From Pseudomonas sp. Irchel 3E13 (GTDB lineage: Bacteria; Pseudomonadota; Gammaproteobacteria; Pseudomonadales; Pseudomonadaceae): a stretch of 64,000 nt of DNA. The stretch covers positions 372,001 to 436,000 of the forward strand of contig NZ_FYDX01000004.1 of NCBI RefSeq assembly GCF_900187455.1, in the 5' to 3' direction. Below the pieces are notes generated by a model. The model saw nothing but the letters and a program-made list of their open reading frames with translations. It was not told the DNA's origin and ran no database searches. The translations under genes and the position numbers were made by a program. This document shows positions 35,474 to 45,066 of this stretch, one piece after another; position 1 is the stretch's first letter; each line of letters opens with the position of its first letter.

Positions 35474-36310
35474 ATGAAAAAGCCCAACACCGTCACAGTC
35501 GTTATCGGCGCCGGCTCGATCGGTCTGGCAATTGCCCGCCGCGTCAGCGCCGGCAGGCACGTCGTGCTGGCCGACCTGCGCCAGGAAAACGCCGACGCCG
35601 CAGCCAGGGTGTTGCTCAATGGCGGATTCGAGGTGACCACCGCCGTGGTCGATGTGGCCTCGCGGGAGTCGGTGCAGGCGCTGGTTCAACTGGCGTGCGC
35701 CCTCGGTGAAATCACCGGCGTGATCCACGCTGCCGGCGTTTCACCGTCGCAAGCACCGGTGGCAACCATCCTGCGCGTCGACCTGTACGGCACCGCGCTG
35801 GTGCTGGAACTGTTCGGCGATGTGATCGCCGAGGGCGGCGCGGGAATCGTGATCGCCTCGCAATCCGGCCATCGCCTGCCCGCCCTGACGCCCGAACAGA
35901 ACACCGCGCTGGCGACCACACCGGTCGAGGAACTGCTGGCACTGCCGATGCTGCAGGCCGACACGGTGACCGACCCGTTGCACGCCTATCAGCTCTCCAA
36001 ACGCGGCAACTCGCTGCGGGTGATGGCCGAAGCCGTGCGCTGGGGCAAGCGCGGGGCACGGGTCAACACTATCAGCCCCGGTATCATCTTCACCCCGCTG
36101 GCCCGGGACGAACTGAACGGCCCGCGCGGCGAAGGCTACCGGCGCATGATCGCCCTCAGCGCCGCCGGGCGCGGCGGCACAGCGGATGAAGTGGCGGCTG
36201 TAGCGGCACTGCTGATGGGGCCTGAGGGGACATTCATCACCGGCAGCGATTTCCTCATGGATGGCGGCGTCACCGCGGCTTACTGGTACGGCGATCTGGC
36301 GGCGGGTTGA
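35474..36310 (+). CDS. Short-chain dehydrogenase, cupin-linked
   Basis: A 278-residue SDR with the cofactor motif GAGSIGLAIA (about 12-21), an HAAGVSPSQ block, and the catalytic pair YQLSK (Tyr-x-x-x-Lys). The ATG at 35474 follows GAGGTG. It forms a two-gene unit with the cupin. The neighbourhood hints at redox conversion of a small molecule sensed or processed in the periplasm, but the substrate is unknown. Confidence 0.88.
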   Translation: MKKPNTVTVVIGAGSIGLAIARRVSAGRHVVLADLRQENADAAARVLLNGGFEVTTAVVDVASRESVQALVQLACALGEITGVIHAAGVSPSQAPVATILRVDLYGTALVLELFGDVIAEGGAGIVIASQSGHRLPALTPEQNTALATTPVEELLALPMLQADTVTDPLHAYQLSKRGNSLRVMAEAVRWGKRGARVNTISPGIIFTPLARDELNGPRGEGYRRMIALSAAGRGGTADEVAAVAALLMGPEGTFITGSDFLMDGGVTAAYWYGDLAAG

Positions 36311-36390
36311 TCCGGCTGTTGCCGACGCCTGTTAAAGGCTAGTGCCCCCTGGCCGATATCAAGCCGTCGTCCCTCCAGGAATCACCTGCA

Positions 36391-37212
36391 ATGAAGCAAA
36401 AACTGATGCTGCTGAGCGTGCTCGCAGCACTCTCGATGAACGCCGCAGCCGCCAAAGTGACAACGATCGACGCGATCGAACAGGTCGAAGGCATCATGAA
36501 CTGTCTGGACGAAACATCGGCCAAGGCCCTCGCCCAGGCGTGGGCGCAGGGTGGTTACGAAGGCGCGGACGATTACATCGTCGAGCACCGGGATAACTGC
36601 TCGTCGATTCCGCCACGGGAATCCCTCACGTATTCGCTCGACCTGTCCACCGCCCATGACGGCATCGTCAAACTGGATGCCGAGACACTGGAAACCTCTC
36701 TGTGGGTGCCGATCAAGGCCATCATGGGCGACCTGTACGCAAAATTCGGCCAGGAACCCGGCGCCGCTACCGACCTGCTGGAAATCGAGCTGTTCACGCC
36801 CGTGGACGGCCTGTACCTGAGCCGTGGCGTCGTGGACCGCGAGACCGATGCCGTGCAATTCGTTTACCTGCACGGCGGGCAAGTCCATCTGATGTGGTAC
36901 AACCCGAAAACCAACAAGATCCTGCTGACCCACGAGGCGGGCAACGCCAGCTATGACGCGGCCACCAGGACGCTGGTCATGGACCAGGCCGGGACGGCGA
37001 AGCGCTTGACCTACACCCTGCCCGACGCCCACGAGCCGCTGCGATTCCGCACCAACGACCATCCGGAAATGGGCAAGTACATCCCCACCACCAGCCTCGA
37101 CCGCTTCAACAACGCGATGCTGCTCCAGACCTTCCCGGCCTCGATCGAGAACCCGATGGCGAGGAACCTGCGGCTGTTCACGTTGATGGCGAACTCGGCG
37201 CTGCACCCGTAA
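36391..37212 (+). CDS. Exported protein, function unknown
   Basis: A 273-residue protein with a clear signal peptide (MKQKLMLLSVLAALSMNAAAA, with A at 18-21 before the mature start). I recognise no domain. The mature part has two cysteines (about 38 and 69) that could form a disulfide, and a mixed alpha/beta composition. It is a single gene following the SDR and preceding a Fur-box-controlled sigma gene. Confidence 0.75.
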   Translation: MKQKLMLLSVLAALSMNAAAAKVTTIDAIEQVEGIMNCLDETSAKALAQAWAQGGYEGADDYIVEHRDNCSSIPPRESLTYSLDLSTAHDGIVKLDAETLETSLWVPIKAIMGDLYAKFGQEPGAATDLLEIELFTPVDGLYLSRGVVDRETDAVQFVYLHGGQVHLMWYNPKTNKILLTHEAGNASYDAATRTLVMDQAGTAKRLTYTLPDAHEPLRFRTNDHPEMGKYIPTTSLDRFNNAMLLQTFPASIENPMARNLRLFTLMANSALHP

Positions 37213-37251
37213 CTGACGCCCGACGCGGGGCCCGCTGAGGTGCCGCGTCAG
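37213..37251 (+). terminator. Hairpin after the exported protein gene
   Basis: CTGACGC (37213-37219) and GCGTCAG (37245-37251) form the base of a GC-rich stem beginning directly after the stop codon. The long interior and lack of a T-tract leave its strength uncertain. Confidence 0.4.
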
Positions 37252-37273
37252 GCCTTGCGCCTCGAATTGATCT

Positions 37274-37292
37274 GATAATCGTTATCATTTAT
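37274..37292 (+). promoter_or_regulatory. Fur box upstream of first FecI-type sigma gene
   Basis: GATAATCGTTATCATTTAT is a strong match to the 19-bp Fur consensus (GATAATGATAATCATTATC), about 50 nt before the sigma gene start. It predicts iron repression of the cassette. Confidence 0.8.
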
Positions 37293-37325
37293 GGTGCGCG
37301 CATCGCACCGGAGGGTTTACCCGTG

Positions 37326-37829
37326 ATGAACGATGATCTGAGTCAGGTCTATACCGAGCACAATGGCTGGCTCAAGCAGTGGTTGTACCGTCGATTGGGC
37401 TGCTCGGCGCAGGCTGCCGATCTGGCACAGGACACCTTCCTGCGGATTCTCCAGGCGCAACAAAAGGCCGGCGCCAGCCTGAGCCTGCAACGGCCCCGGG
37501 CCTACCTGACCACTGTGGGCCGGCGTCTGGTGTATGACCATTTTCGTCGGCAATCGCTGGAACGGGCCTACCTGGAATTGCTCGCGCAACTGCCCGAGGC
37601 CTTCGACCTTTCCGAAGAAGAACGTTTTTCGCTGCAGGAAACCCTGCAGCAACTGGATGCCCTGCTCGATACCCTCAAACCGATCGTGCGTTCGGTGTTT
37701 CTGCTGGTTCAACTGGAGGGTCTGACCTACGTGCAGGTCGCCCAGCGCCTGGGCATCGGCGAGCGCACGGTCAAGCGCCACATGGCTAGCGCAGTCGAAG
37801 CCTGCATCCTCTTCGAAGACGATTTCTGA
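37326..37829 (+). CDS. FecI-type extracytoplasmic-function sigma factor (cassette 1)
   Basis: A 167-residue ECF sigma factor of the iron-starvation group: region 2 (AQDTFLRILQAQQK, then RPRAYLTTVGRRLVYDHFRR) and region 4 (SVFLLVQLEGLTYVQVAQRL, then GIGERTVKRHMA). GGAGGG lies 10 nt before this ATG and 7 nt before the GTG one codon upstream (37323), so either may start translation. Its stop overlaps the anti-sigma gene start (TGATG). It is expected to drive the receptor gene at 38846 when the matching siderophore binds. Confidence 0.93.
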   Translation: MNDDLSQVYTEHNGWLKQWLYRRLGCSAQAADLAQDTFLRILQAQQKAGASLSLQRPRAYLTTVGRRLVYDHFRRQSLERAYLELLAQLPEAFDLSEEERFSLQETLQQLDALLDTLKPIVRSVFLLVQLEGLTYVQVAQRLGIGERTVKRHMASAVEACILFEDDF

Positions 37830-38770
37830 TGCACGCCAACCGGTCACGCATCAGCCCGGAAGTGGCCCGGCAGGCTGCCCGTTGGTACATGTTGATGCTC
37901 GACGAGCAGGTCAGCCCCGCAGAACGCGACGCCTGCGCGCGCTGGCGCGCCGCTGCCCCCGAGCACGAACGGGCCTGGCTGAAAGCGCAGCGTGTGCAAG
38001 CCCAATTGGGGCTGCTGCCACAACGCCTGGCGATGGGCACGCTCAACCGCGAGCGGCGGCAAACGCTCAAACAACTGCTGGTGTTGGCCATCGTCGCGCC
38101 GCTGGGTTATGCGGGCTATCGACAGGTCGTACCAGCCGCTTCCCACACCACCGCCGTCGGCGAGCACCGGCGGGTGGAACTGGCGGACGGCACCGTTCTG
38201 AACCTGAACACCAACAGCGCCGTGGACGTGAACTTCGATCCGGAGCAACGACTGATCCGCCTGCTGCGCGGCGAAATCCTCGTCGACAGCGGTGCCGATG
38301 CCCACAGTGTTCGCCATCGACCATTACGCGTTGCCAGCAACGAGGGCCTGATGGAGGCCCTGGGTACGCGCTTTCTGGTCCGCCAGCGTGACGGCAGTAC
38401 GCAATTGACCGTGTTCGAAGGCGCGGTGCGGGTGACGCCGGCCCATGGACAGCAGCAGGTCATCGAGGCGGGCCAGCAGGTCGATTTCAGTCGTCAGGGG
38501 TCGGGGGCGGTAGCGGCGGCTCGCGAGCAGGACAGCCTGTGGACCCGTGGCCGGTTGATCGCAGAAGAGATGCCCTTGAGTGAGTTCCTCAATGAGCTGG
38601 GGCGTTACCGCCACGGTTGGCTGCGGTGCGCCCCAGAGGTTGCGCGGCTGCCGATCAGCGGGGCATTCCAGCTTGAAAAGACCGACCAGATCCTCGCCGC
38701 GCTACCCGCCACGCTCCCGGTGCATGTCGAGTACCGGACGCGCTACTGGGTCACCGTCACCGCCCGTTGA
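37829..38770 (+). CDS. FecR-type anti-sigma factor/signal transducer (cassette 1)
   Basis: A 313-residue protein: a cytoplasmic N-terminal DUF4880-like domain (about 8-60, with ARQAARWYMLMLDEQ and RWRAAAPEHERAW), one membrane helix (about 88-105), and a periplasmic FecR domain (GEHRRVELADGTVLNLNTNS onward) with a C-terminal receptor-contact region. It holds the FecI-type sigma factor and relays the signal from the receptor's STN domain. It overlaps the sigma gene by 1 nt. Confidence 0.93.
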   Translation: MHANRSRISPEVARQAARWYMLMLDEQVSPAERDACARWRAAAPEHERAWLKAQRVQAQLGLLPQRLAMGTLNRERRQTLKQLLVLAIVAPLGYAGYRQVVPAASHTTAVGEHRRVELADGTVLNLNTNSAVDVNFDPEQRLIRLLRGEILVDSGADAHSVRHRPLRVASNEGLMEALGTRFLVRQRDGSTQLTVFEGAVRVTPAHGQQQVIEAGQQVDFSRQGSGAVAAAREQDSLWTRGRLIAEEMPLSEFLNELGRYRHGWLRCAPEVARLPISGAFQLEKTDQILAALPATLPVHVEYRTRYWVTVTAR

Positions 38771-38778
38771 AAATGTTT
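38769..38778 (+). promoter_or_regulatory. Possible ECF-sigma -35 element before receptor 1
   Basis: GAAAATGTTT overlaps the stop codon of the FecR gene and resembles the A-rich -35 element of FecI-type promoters. No convincing matching -10 was found, so this is weak. Confidence 0.3.
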
Positions 38779-38845
38779 GGCCCGTTTCCCACCGCTCATC
38801 AGTCCTTAGATATGACACTGCCACATACATAGGGACACCTTATCC

Positions 38846-41359
38846 ATGATTCACGCTTCCACCCCGGTCAGCCCGACCGTGCCAGCCCTCGATAAACCCT
38901 GCGCGCCCCGCTATCGGCGGATGCTGGCCTTGAGCGCTCTGACACTCGCCTTGCAGGGGCTGGGGGTCTGCGCCTGGGCGGCGCCGATTCAGGCGCCGCA
39001 AACCTACAGCATCGGTTCCGGCAGCCTGGCTCAGGTGCTGGCGCGATTCGCGAGTGAAGGCGGGATCACCTTGCAGTACACCCCTGAACTGGCCCGTGGC
39101 CTGTCCAGCCCGGGCCTGGAAGGACGCTACGGTATCGAAGAGGGATTCCTGCGGGTGCTTGCCGGCACCGGTTTGCAGGTCATACGCCGTGGGGACGGCG
39201 TCTATGGCCTGGAACCTGCGCCGCTGAACACACCGGCCGGGGCCTTGAACCTCGAGCCGTTGAGCATCACCGGTCGGCAAATCGATGCGACCACCGAGAA
39301 CTCCGGTAGCTATACGTCCAGCGCGGTGACCATCGGCAAGTCGGCGCACCGCCTGAAGGACATCCCGCAGTCGGTCAGCGTGGTGACGCGCAAGGCCATG
39401 GACGACCAACGCCTCGACACCCTGGATGAAGTGCTGGAGAAAACCACTGGCGTCACCACGTTCCAGAGCCCGTCTGGCGGCAAGTACATCTACTCGCGCG
39501 GCTTCGAGGTGGAGACCATCCAGTACGACGGCGTCCCGCTCGATCGCCGCTACTACGCCATCGGCAGCAGCTTCACCTCCGACACCCTGCTGTACGACCG
39601 CGTCGAAGTCCTGCGTGGCGCCAACGGCCTGCTGCAAGGCAGCGGCAACCCCGGCGCAGCCATCAACCTGGTGCGCAAACGCCCGAAAGCCGAAGCCGCG
39701 CTCTCCGTGACCGCCAGCGCCGGCTCCTGGGACACCTATCGCCAGACCCTCGACGCCAGCGCCCCGCTCAGCGCCGACGGTGCGTTGCGCGGCCGCTTTG
39801 TGGCCGCCCACGAAGACCAGAACTACTTCTACGACACGGCTGAAAGCCGCAAGAACGTTCTCTACGGCATCCTCGAATACGACCTCAGCGACGCCACCAC
39901 CCTCGCCGCCGGTGTGAGCGTGGAAGACCTGCATGCCGTGCCGTTTTTCAGCGGCCTGCCGCGCAACAAGGACGGCAGTGCCGTGAACGCGGGGCGCTCC
40001 ACCTTCACCGGCGCCGACTGGAACAAGTGGGACAACAAACAGACCACCTACTTCGCCGATATCACCCATGACTTCAACGAAGACTGGCGGCTGAAAGCCT
40101 CCGGCAGCTACATCCGCGAAACCAACTACATCCTCTACAGTTTCGGCCGCGGCTCCGTCGACCCGGCCACCGGCGACGGCATGCGCTCGCGCGCCTACCT
40201 CTACGACTTCGAAAACGTCAACAAAGGCGCTGACATCAACCTCACCGGCAAATGGCGCGCCTTCGACCTCGAACACGAAGTGGTGATGGGCGCCAACGCC
40301 AGCGACCTGAAGACCGATGACCTGCAGGGCGGCCTGCTCAACCTCGGCGCGATCAACCTCTACGATCCGGTGTCGCCACAAAAACCGACCATGGAGCAAT
40401 TGCTGGGCACCACGTATGCCGGCACGTCCAGGGGCAAGATCAGCCAGAACGGCGTTTATGGCGTGGTGCGCTACAAGCTGACGGAGCCCTTGACCCTGGT
40501 CCTGGGCGGTCGAGCCAGCAACTACAAATACGACTACGAACTGCACCGCTTCAATACCGGCTCACCCACACCGGCCCATGCCAGGGAAAGCGGCGAGTTC
40601 ACGCCGTATGGCGGCCTGATCTACGCCCTGAACGATCAGTGGTCGACCTATGTGAGCTACGCCGACATCTTCAAACCGCAAACGGAACTGAGCGAAGACA
40701 GCGCCGCGCTGAAACCGCTTGAAGGCTCCAACTACGAGATAGGTTTGAAAGGCGAACTGTTCGACGGTCGCGTCAACACCAGCTTCGCGGTGTTCCGCGT
40801 CGATCAGAAAAACCGCGCCCAGTACGACTACAACTCCGTGTGCGGGCAGAACGGCGAAGACAACTGCTATGTGTCCGGCGGCAAGGTTCGCGCCGAAGGC
40901 TTCGATGCGGAAATCAGCGGTGAAGTGCTGGCCGGCCTGCAACTTTTCGCGGGTTATACCTACACCACCACCGAGTACCTCAACGACCCGGGCGATGGCA
41001 CCTCCGCGTCGGGTGCGACCTTCAACAGCTACACCCCGCGCCATATGCTGCGGTTCTGGGCTGACTACACGTTGCCGGATGATCTGGACCAGTGGACCGT
41101 CGGAGGTGGCGCCAGCATCCAGAGCCGCAACTACCACTCCAACTTCGGCGGGACTGACGGCGTCGGCGACATCGAACAGGCGGGCTACGCCATCTGGAAC
41201 GCCCGCCTCGCCTACCAGATCAACAAGAACTTCAGCGTCGCCCTGAACGGCAACAACCTGTTCGACAAGAAGTACTACTCCACCATCGGCTGGCTGTACG
41301 CGGCCAACCACTACGGTGATCCGCGCAACTACACGGTAACGCTCAAGGCCGACTTCTGA
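38846..41359 (+). CDS. TonB-dependent siderophore receptor with signalling domain (cassette 1)
   Basis: An 837-residue outer-membrane receptor. It has a long signal region (about 1-48), an STN signalling domain (about 50-115: QTYSIGSGSLAQVLARFASE), a plug (about 150-280: SAVTIGKSAHRLKDIPQSVS, LRGANGLLQGSGNPGAAINL) and a barrel ending in Phe (YTVTLKADF). The STN domain marks it as a transducer that signals to the adjacent FecR-type protein. It resembles FpvA/FoxA-like ferric hydroxamate or mixed siderophore receptors; the ligand is not identifiable. No siderophore synthesis genes are nearby, so use of a foreign siderophore is likely. Confidence 0.94.
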   Translation: MIHASTPVSPTVPALDKPCAPRYRRMLALSALTLALQGLGVCAWAAPIQAPQTYSIGSGSLAQVLARFASEGGITLQYTPELARGLSSPGLEGRYGIEEGFLRVLAGTGLQVIRRGDGVYGLEPAPLNTPAGALNLEPLSITGRQIDATTENSGSYTSSAVTIGKSAHRLKDIPQSVSVVTRKAMDDQRLDTLDEVLEKTTGVTTFQSPSGGKYIYSRGFEVETIQYDGVPLDRRYYAIGSSFTSDTLLYDRVEVLRGANGLLQGSGNPGAAINLVRKRPKAEAALSVTASAGSWDTYRQTLDASAPLSADGALRGRFVAAHEDQNYFYDTAESRKNVLYGILEYDLSDATTLAAGVSVEDLHAVPFFSGLPRNKDGSAVNAGRSTFTGADWNKWDNKQTTYFADITHDFNEDWRLKASGSYIRETNYILYSFGRGSVDPATGDGMRSRAYLYDFENVNKGADINLTGKWRAFDLEHEVVMGANASDLKTDDLQGGLLNLGAINLYDPVSPQKPTMEQLLGTTYAGTSRGKISQNGVYGVVRYKLTEPLTLVLGGRASNYKYDYELHRFNTGSPTPAHARESGEFTPYGGLIYALNDQWSTYVSYADIFKPQTELSEDSAALKPLEGSNYEIGLKGELFDGRVNTSFAVFRVDQKNRAQYDYNSVCGQNGEDNCYVSGGKVRAEGFDAEISGEVLAGLQLFAGYTYTTTEYLNDPGDGTSASGATFNSYTPRHMLRFWADYTLPDDLDQWTVGGGASIQSRNYHSNFGGTDGVGDIEQAGYAIWNARLAYQINKNFSVALNGNNLFDKKYYSTIGWLYAANHYGDPRNYTVTLKADF

Positions 41360-41375
41360 GGCTGGCATTCAGGCG

Positions 41376-41408
41376 GCAAACCCTCTGACGCGGTGTCAGA
41401 GGGTTTGC
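41376..41408. terminator. Bidirectional hairpin between receptor 1 and guaD
   Basis: A perfect 14-bp stem, GCAAACCCTCTGAC (41376-41389) and GTCAGAGGGTTTGC (41395-41408), with a 5-nt loop, lies between two convergent genes. Its position suits termination of both, though neither side has a long T-tract. Confidence 0.7.
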
Positions 41409-41431
41409 GAGGGGTTGGGGACTCGGCAACC

Positions 41432-42778
41432 CTACTCGGCCACCGCATAGCGGAACTGTTCCCCGCTCTCGTCCCGGTCGTACACCTTCTGCCCCGCCAC
41501 GTAGGTGGCCCGTACGGCGCGGTCGTCGCCCAGGATCAGGAGGAGGAACAACGTTTCGTTGATGTCCTTGCTGAACTGGCTGCGAAACGCCATGAGCGGT
41601 GTCGCTTTCTTGTCGAGTATCACCAGGTCGGCTTCAAATCCTATGCCAACGGTGCCTATCTGCTGGTCCAGGTACAGCGCCTCGGCGCTGCCGCGGGTGG
41701 CCAGGTAAAAAGCCTGAATGGCGTTGAGGCGAGTCTGGTTGAGTTGCGCAACCTTGTAGGCCTCGTTCAGGGTTTGGAGCTGGCTGAAGCTGGTCCCCGC
41801 CCCCACGTCGGTGCCCAGCCCGACGCGAACCGGCCGGGCCGGATTCTTCGCATCGAACAACTTGAACAGGCCGCTGCCCAGGAACAGGTTTGACGTAGGA
41901 CAATGGGCAAGCGCCGCCCCGGTCTCGTGGCAGGTACAAAAATCCTCTTCGGTCAGGTGTACGCCATGCCCGTACACCGAGCGCTCGCGCACGATGCCCG
42001 CGTTCTGGTAGACGTCCAGGTAACTCTTGCGCTCTGGAAACAGCTCCAGCACCCATTTGATCTCATCGAGGTTTTCGCACAGGTGGGTCTGGATGTAGGC
42101 ATCGGGATGTTCCCTCGCCAGCGTGCCGCATACATCCAGTTGCGCCTGCGTACTGGTGGGTGCGAAACGCGGCGTGATGCAGTAGTGCTGGCGGCCCTTC
42201 TTGTGCCAGCGCTTGATCAGTTGCGTGCTTTCATCGTAGCCCTGCTGGGCAGTGTCGAGCAGGGCTGGCGGGGCGTTGCGGTCCATCAGCACCTTGCCGG
42301 CGATCATGCGGGTGTTGAAGCGCTGGGATTCACCGAAAAACGCATCCACCGATTGCGGGTGCACCGTGCAGTAGACCACCGCCGTGGTCGTGCCGCAGCG
42401 CAGCAGCTCGCGCAGGAACACCCCGGCCACGTGCTCGGCGTGCGCTTGCGCGGCGAAGTTCTGTTCGGCCACGAACGTGTATTTGTTCAACCACTCCAGC
42501 AACTGCTCGCCGAAGGCGCCGATCATTTCCGTTTGCGGGTAATGGATGTGCGTGTCGATGAAACCCGCCGAAATGATCGCGTCAGGGTAATGCACCGGGG
42601 TTACGCCCTGCGGCAACCGGGCGAGCACCTCGCTGGCCGGCCCCAGGTCAGTGATCTTGCCGGCTTCGATCACGACCACGGCGTCGGGTATGTACACCAT
42701 GCAGTCTTCAGGCGAGTTCAGAAACGGGTCTGCCTTGAACGTGACAACGTCACCTCGCAATGCTGAAACGGTAGCCAT
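41432..42778 (-). CDS. guaD: Guanine deaminase
   Basis: A 448-residue amidohydrolase with the zinc-binding HIHYPQTEM (about 77-85), a His in the HLCE block, GHGVHL, and the metal Asp in GLGTDVGAGTSF; these are the guanine deaminase signatures. It converts guanine to xanthine and ammonia in purine salvage or use. The ATG at 42778 follows GGAGGG at 7-nt spacing; the ATG five codons upstream overlaps that site. It is 34 nt after the MFS transporter gene on the same strand, so uptake and deamination of a purine are probably linked. Confidence 0.93.
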   Translation of the reverse strand: MATVSALRGDVVTFKADPFLNSPEDCMVYIPDAVVVIEAGKITDLGPASEVLARLPQGVTPVHYPDAIISAGFIDTHIHYPQTEMIGAFGEQLLEWLNKYTFVAEQNFAAQAHAEHVAGVFLRELLRCGTTTAVVYCTVHPQSVDAFFGESQRFNTRMIAGKVLMDRNAPPALLDTAQQGYDESTQLIKRWHKKGRQHYCITPRFAPTSTQAQLDVCGTLAREHPDAYIQTHLCENLDEIKWVLELFPERKSYLDVYQNAGIVRERSVYGHGVHLTEEDFCTCHETGAALAHCPTSNLFLGSGLFKLFDAKNPARPVRVGLGTDVGAGTSFSQLQTLNEAYKVAQLNQTRLNAIQAFYLATRGSAEALYLDQQIGTVGIGFEADLVILDKKATPLMAFRSQFSKDINETLFLLLILGDDRAVRATYVAGQKVYDRDESGEQFRYAVAE

Positions 42779-42812
42779 GCGTGTGCCCTCCATGTAGTGG
42801 TGCGCCGATGTC

Positions 42813-44096
42813 TCAGGCCTTGGGATAGGATTCGCGAAGAACGAACGACAGGACCAGGGCGATACCGAGCGCAATGAGGATCGGCTCGCCCGCATACTGG
42901 GCCAACGCAGTGGTCTGCGGCAGCAGCCCCGAGGCTTCGCCGGACACCACCCGCGAGCCGGGTGAGGAAATCATGAAACCGCCCGCAATGAAGGCCAGGC
43001 CATTGACGAAGGCCGCCGAGGTGCCGATCAGTTGCGGCGGCACCACATCGCTGGCCGAGCTGAAGGTAATCATGTGCGCCGCGTTTGCGACGCCGAAAAT
43101 GAAGTTCAAGCCCATCGCGATTGGCACGGGGATACCGGGCACGTACAGCAGCGCCAGTGCGCACAGCAGTTGCACCAGGGTGCCGCCAATAATGAGCGGT
43201 TTACGCTTTTTCATTTTGTCGGACATGGCCGGCAATATCAGGCAGCCGACAGCCAGGCCCAGCCACAGCAACGATGAACTGAACGCAGCCGTAGCCGGAC
43301 TGGCGCCCAGGGTCACCATCAGTTTGGGCGCCCACACCACGCCGGCCGCCAGCAAACTGCCAAACAGCGCCGAACAGATAAGCGCGCTGACCCACACGTG
43401 AGGGATTCTCGCGACGTCCACCAGTGCCGCTACAACCGAGCCCACGAACTTTCCGGCGCCACCGGAAGCCTCACTGTGCACGGGCTGAGGGTTGCGCAAA
43501 TAAATGAAGGCCAGCACCGTCAGTACAATGCCCCCCGCCCCGATATAGTTGAATAACGCGCGCCATTGCATGGCACTTAATGCGTACTCCAGAGCATTAA
43601 CTGAAAACGCCGACGACAGCGACGCGCAGAATTGCACCAGGCCGAACATAAGGCCGAACTTCGCCATGCCGAACCACTGCCCACCAATGTAGCCAGCCCC
43701 GACAAAACCCGTGCAGGCACCTAATGCCATGACGAACTGCGACAACAGCAGCATTGAATAGGACGATGCGTTGGCAAAGATGAAAACACCCACGGTCACC
43801 AACGCGACCGACACCGGTAAAACCTTGTGCGCGCCCAGACGATCGAGCAACGCCCCGCCGAAAAACTGGCAAATGGCGAACACCCATGTATAGGTCGCGG
43901 CAATGGCGGTGATCTGGGTAACGGTAAGTGTCAGACTTTGCTGGATCTCCGGGTTAACGATTGAATAACCCGTTTGTACGCTGAACAAGTAGATAACGAA
44001 CGCAACGGCGATACACCACACCCACCATGCCCGCGCCCCGCCAAGCGTTGTTGTGCCATGCGTATCAGAGGCTGAGCTTCCTGTTATTTCTGCCAT
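42813..44096 (-). CDS. MFS transporter linked to guanine deaminase
   Basis: A 427-residue, 12-helix major facilitator protein. It resembles the oxalate/formate-antiporter-like branch: VFAICQFFGGALLDRLGAHK between helices 2 and 3, and SDKMKKRKP between helices 8 and 9. The ATG at 44096 is preceded by AAGGGGAACGGAG. It is followed by guaD, so a purine or a related compound is the likely substrate, by context only; known purine transporters are mostly of other families. Confidence 0.88.
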   Translation of the reverse strand: MAEITGSSASDTHGTTTLGGARAWWVWCIAVAFVIYLFSVQTGYSIVNPEIQQSLTLTVTQITAIAATYTWVFAICQFFGGALLDRLGAHKVLPVSVALVTVGVFIFANASSYSMLLLSQFVMALGACTGFVGAGYIGGQWFGMAKFGLMFGLVQFCASLSSAFSVNALEYALSAMQWRALFNYIGAGGIVLTVLAFIYLRNPQPVHSEASGGAGKFVGSVVAALVDVARIPHVWVSALICSALFGSLLAAGVVWAPKLMVTLGASPATAAFSSSLLWLGLAVGCLILPAMSDKMKKRKPLIIGGTLVQLLCALALLYVPGIPVPIAMGLNFIFGVANAAHMITFSSASDVVPPQLIGTSAAFVNGLAFIAGGFMISSPGSRVVSGEASGLLPQTTALAQYAGEPILIALGIALVLSFVLRESYPKA

Positions 44097-44416
44097 CTCC
44101 GTTCCCCTTCTTATGTAGCTCGATATGCCACGCGGTGGACGGGCGCCTGTTTCAGATGCCCCTGTTGCCGAAGAACCTTGAGCATAGTCATATCCAGGCG
44201 GGACGCTAGGAATCAGGTAAGGGAAAAAGATGGCCGGCCACGACGTCATTATTTCTGTGTCCGAACGCTATTATCAAAACACTATGGACAAAGAAGTCGA
44301 GTGTGCAAACAGCGGGGTCAACTGTGAACCTGGTCACACTACGGAAATGGATTTTTATCTCGCCATACGACAATTCAAGCAACTTCCGCGCACAACAGAG
44401 CACGGTACTCCAACGT
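44097..44416. other. 320-bp gap upstream of the MFS-guaD operon
   Basis: The region is AT-richer than average and holds only short overlapping frames on the plus strand without a supporting Shine-Dalgarno sequence. It must contain the promoter of the MFS-guaD unit. I see no clear operator, terminator or small gene. Confidence 0.5.
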
Positions 44417-44917
44417 TCAAAGTGGCTGCATTTTCCAGTTCCAGCCAAACGTTTCCGCGCAAGGGGCCAACCAATGGCGCAGGTGTGGGTTATTCGCCAA
44501 CGTCGAGGATTCAACACCGCGGGCACCGATATTGGCGTGGCGCAAAAAGCGCACATCCAGGCTCTGTTCCAGCCGTTCGACCCACTGCGGAAAATCCATG
44601 ATGCTCGCCAGGCGCGGCCACTTTATGAGTTTTCGATAACGCAATTGGGCTGAATCAATGCGCATATCGTCGTTTGAGCGCCACTGGGCCAGATAGAGGT
44701 TGTCATTACGCTCAAGTTGCACACGCCAGTGTCCCCAGGAAGGAACGGTCAGCTCAAGCTTCACACTTTCAGGCCGCAAACTGTTGCGCTTGTAGAACCA
44801 GTACTCGATAGGCTCGTTGCTCAGCACAACGGAGAACGTGCTGTCGTGCGGAATATTTCCCAACTCGAACAAGGCAAACCATTGGGCGGCCTCTGACTGG
44901 CTGAGATCATTCGGCAT
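44417..44917 (-). CDS. Protein of unknown function
   Basis: A 166-residue cytosolic protein, rich in Trp (about 9) and Leu, with no recognised domain. The start is well supported: AAGGAG lies 6-7 nt before the ATG at 44917. It is a lone gene, AT-richer than its neighbours. No toxin or secretion partner was found beside it. Confidence 0.72.
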   Translation of the reverse strand: MPNDLSQSEAAQWFALFELGNIPHDSTFSVVLSNEPIEYWFYKRNSLRPESVKLELTVPSWGHWRVQLERNDNLYLAQWRSNDDMRIDSAQLRYRKLIKWPRLASIMDFPQWVERLEQSLDVRFLRHANIGARGVESSTLANNPHLRHWLAPCAETFGWNWKMQPL

Positions 44918-45066
44918 ACCTACTCCTTAATTGCGGAACTGAAAAAACCGTGAATACATCCATCTCTTTTCTCTTTTCGGGCCGCTGTGTGTTTGCCAAA
45001 ACCACGGCGCAGTCCTTGTCAGGTAGCATGGCGGGCATGCCTTGCCAGGAATGAAGTGGAAAAAAC

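Noticed and set aside
38840..40546. Minus-strand open frame (568 codons) antisense to siderophore receptor 1
   Set aside because: Shadow of a clear receptor gene; no domain or ribosome site.
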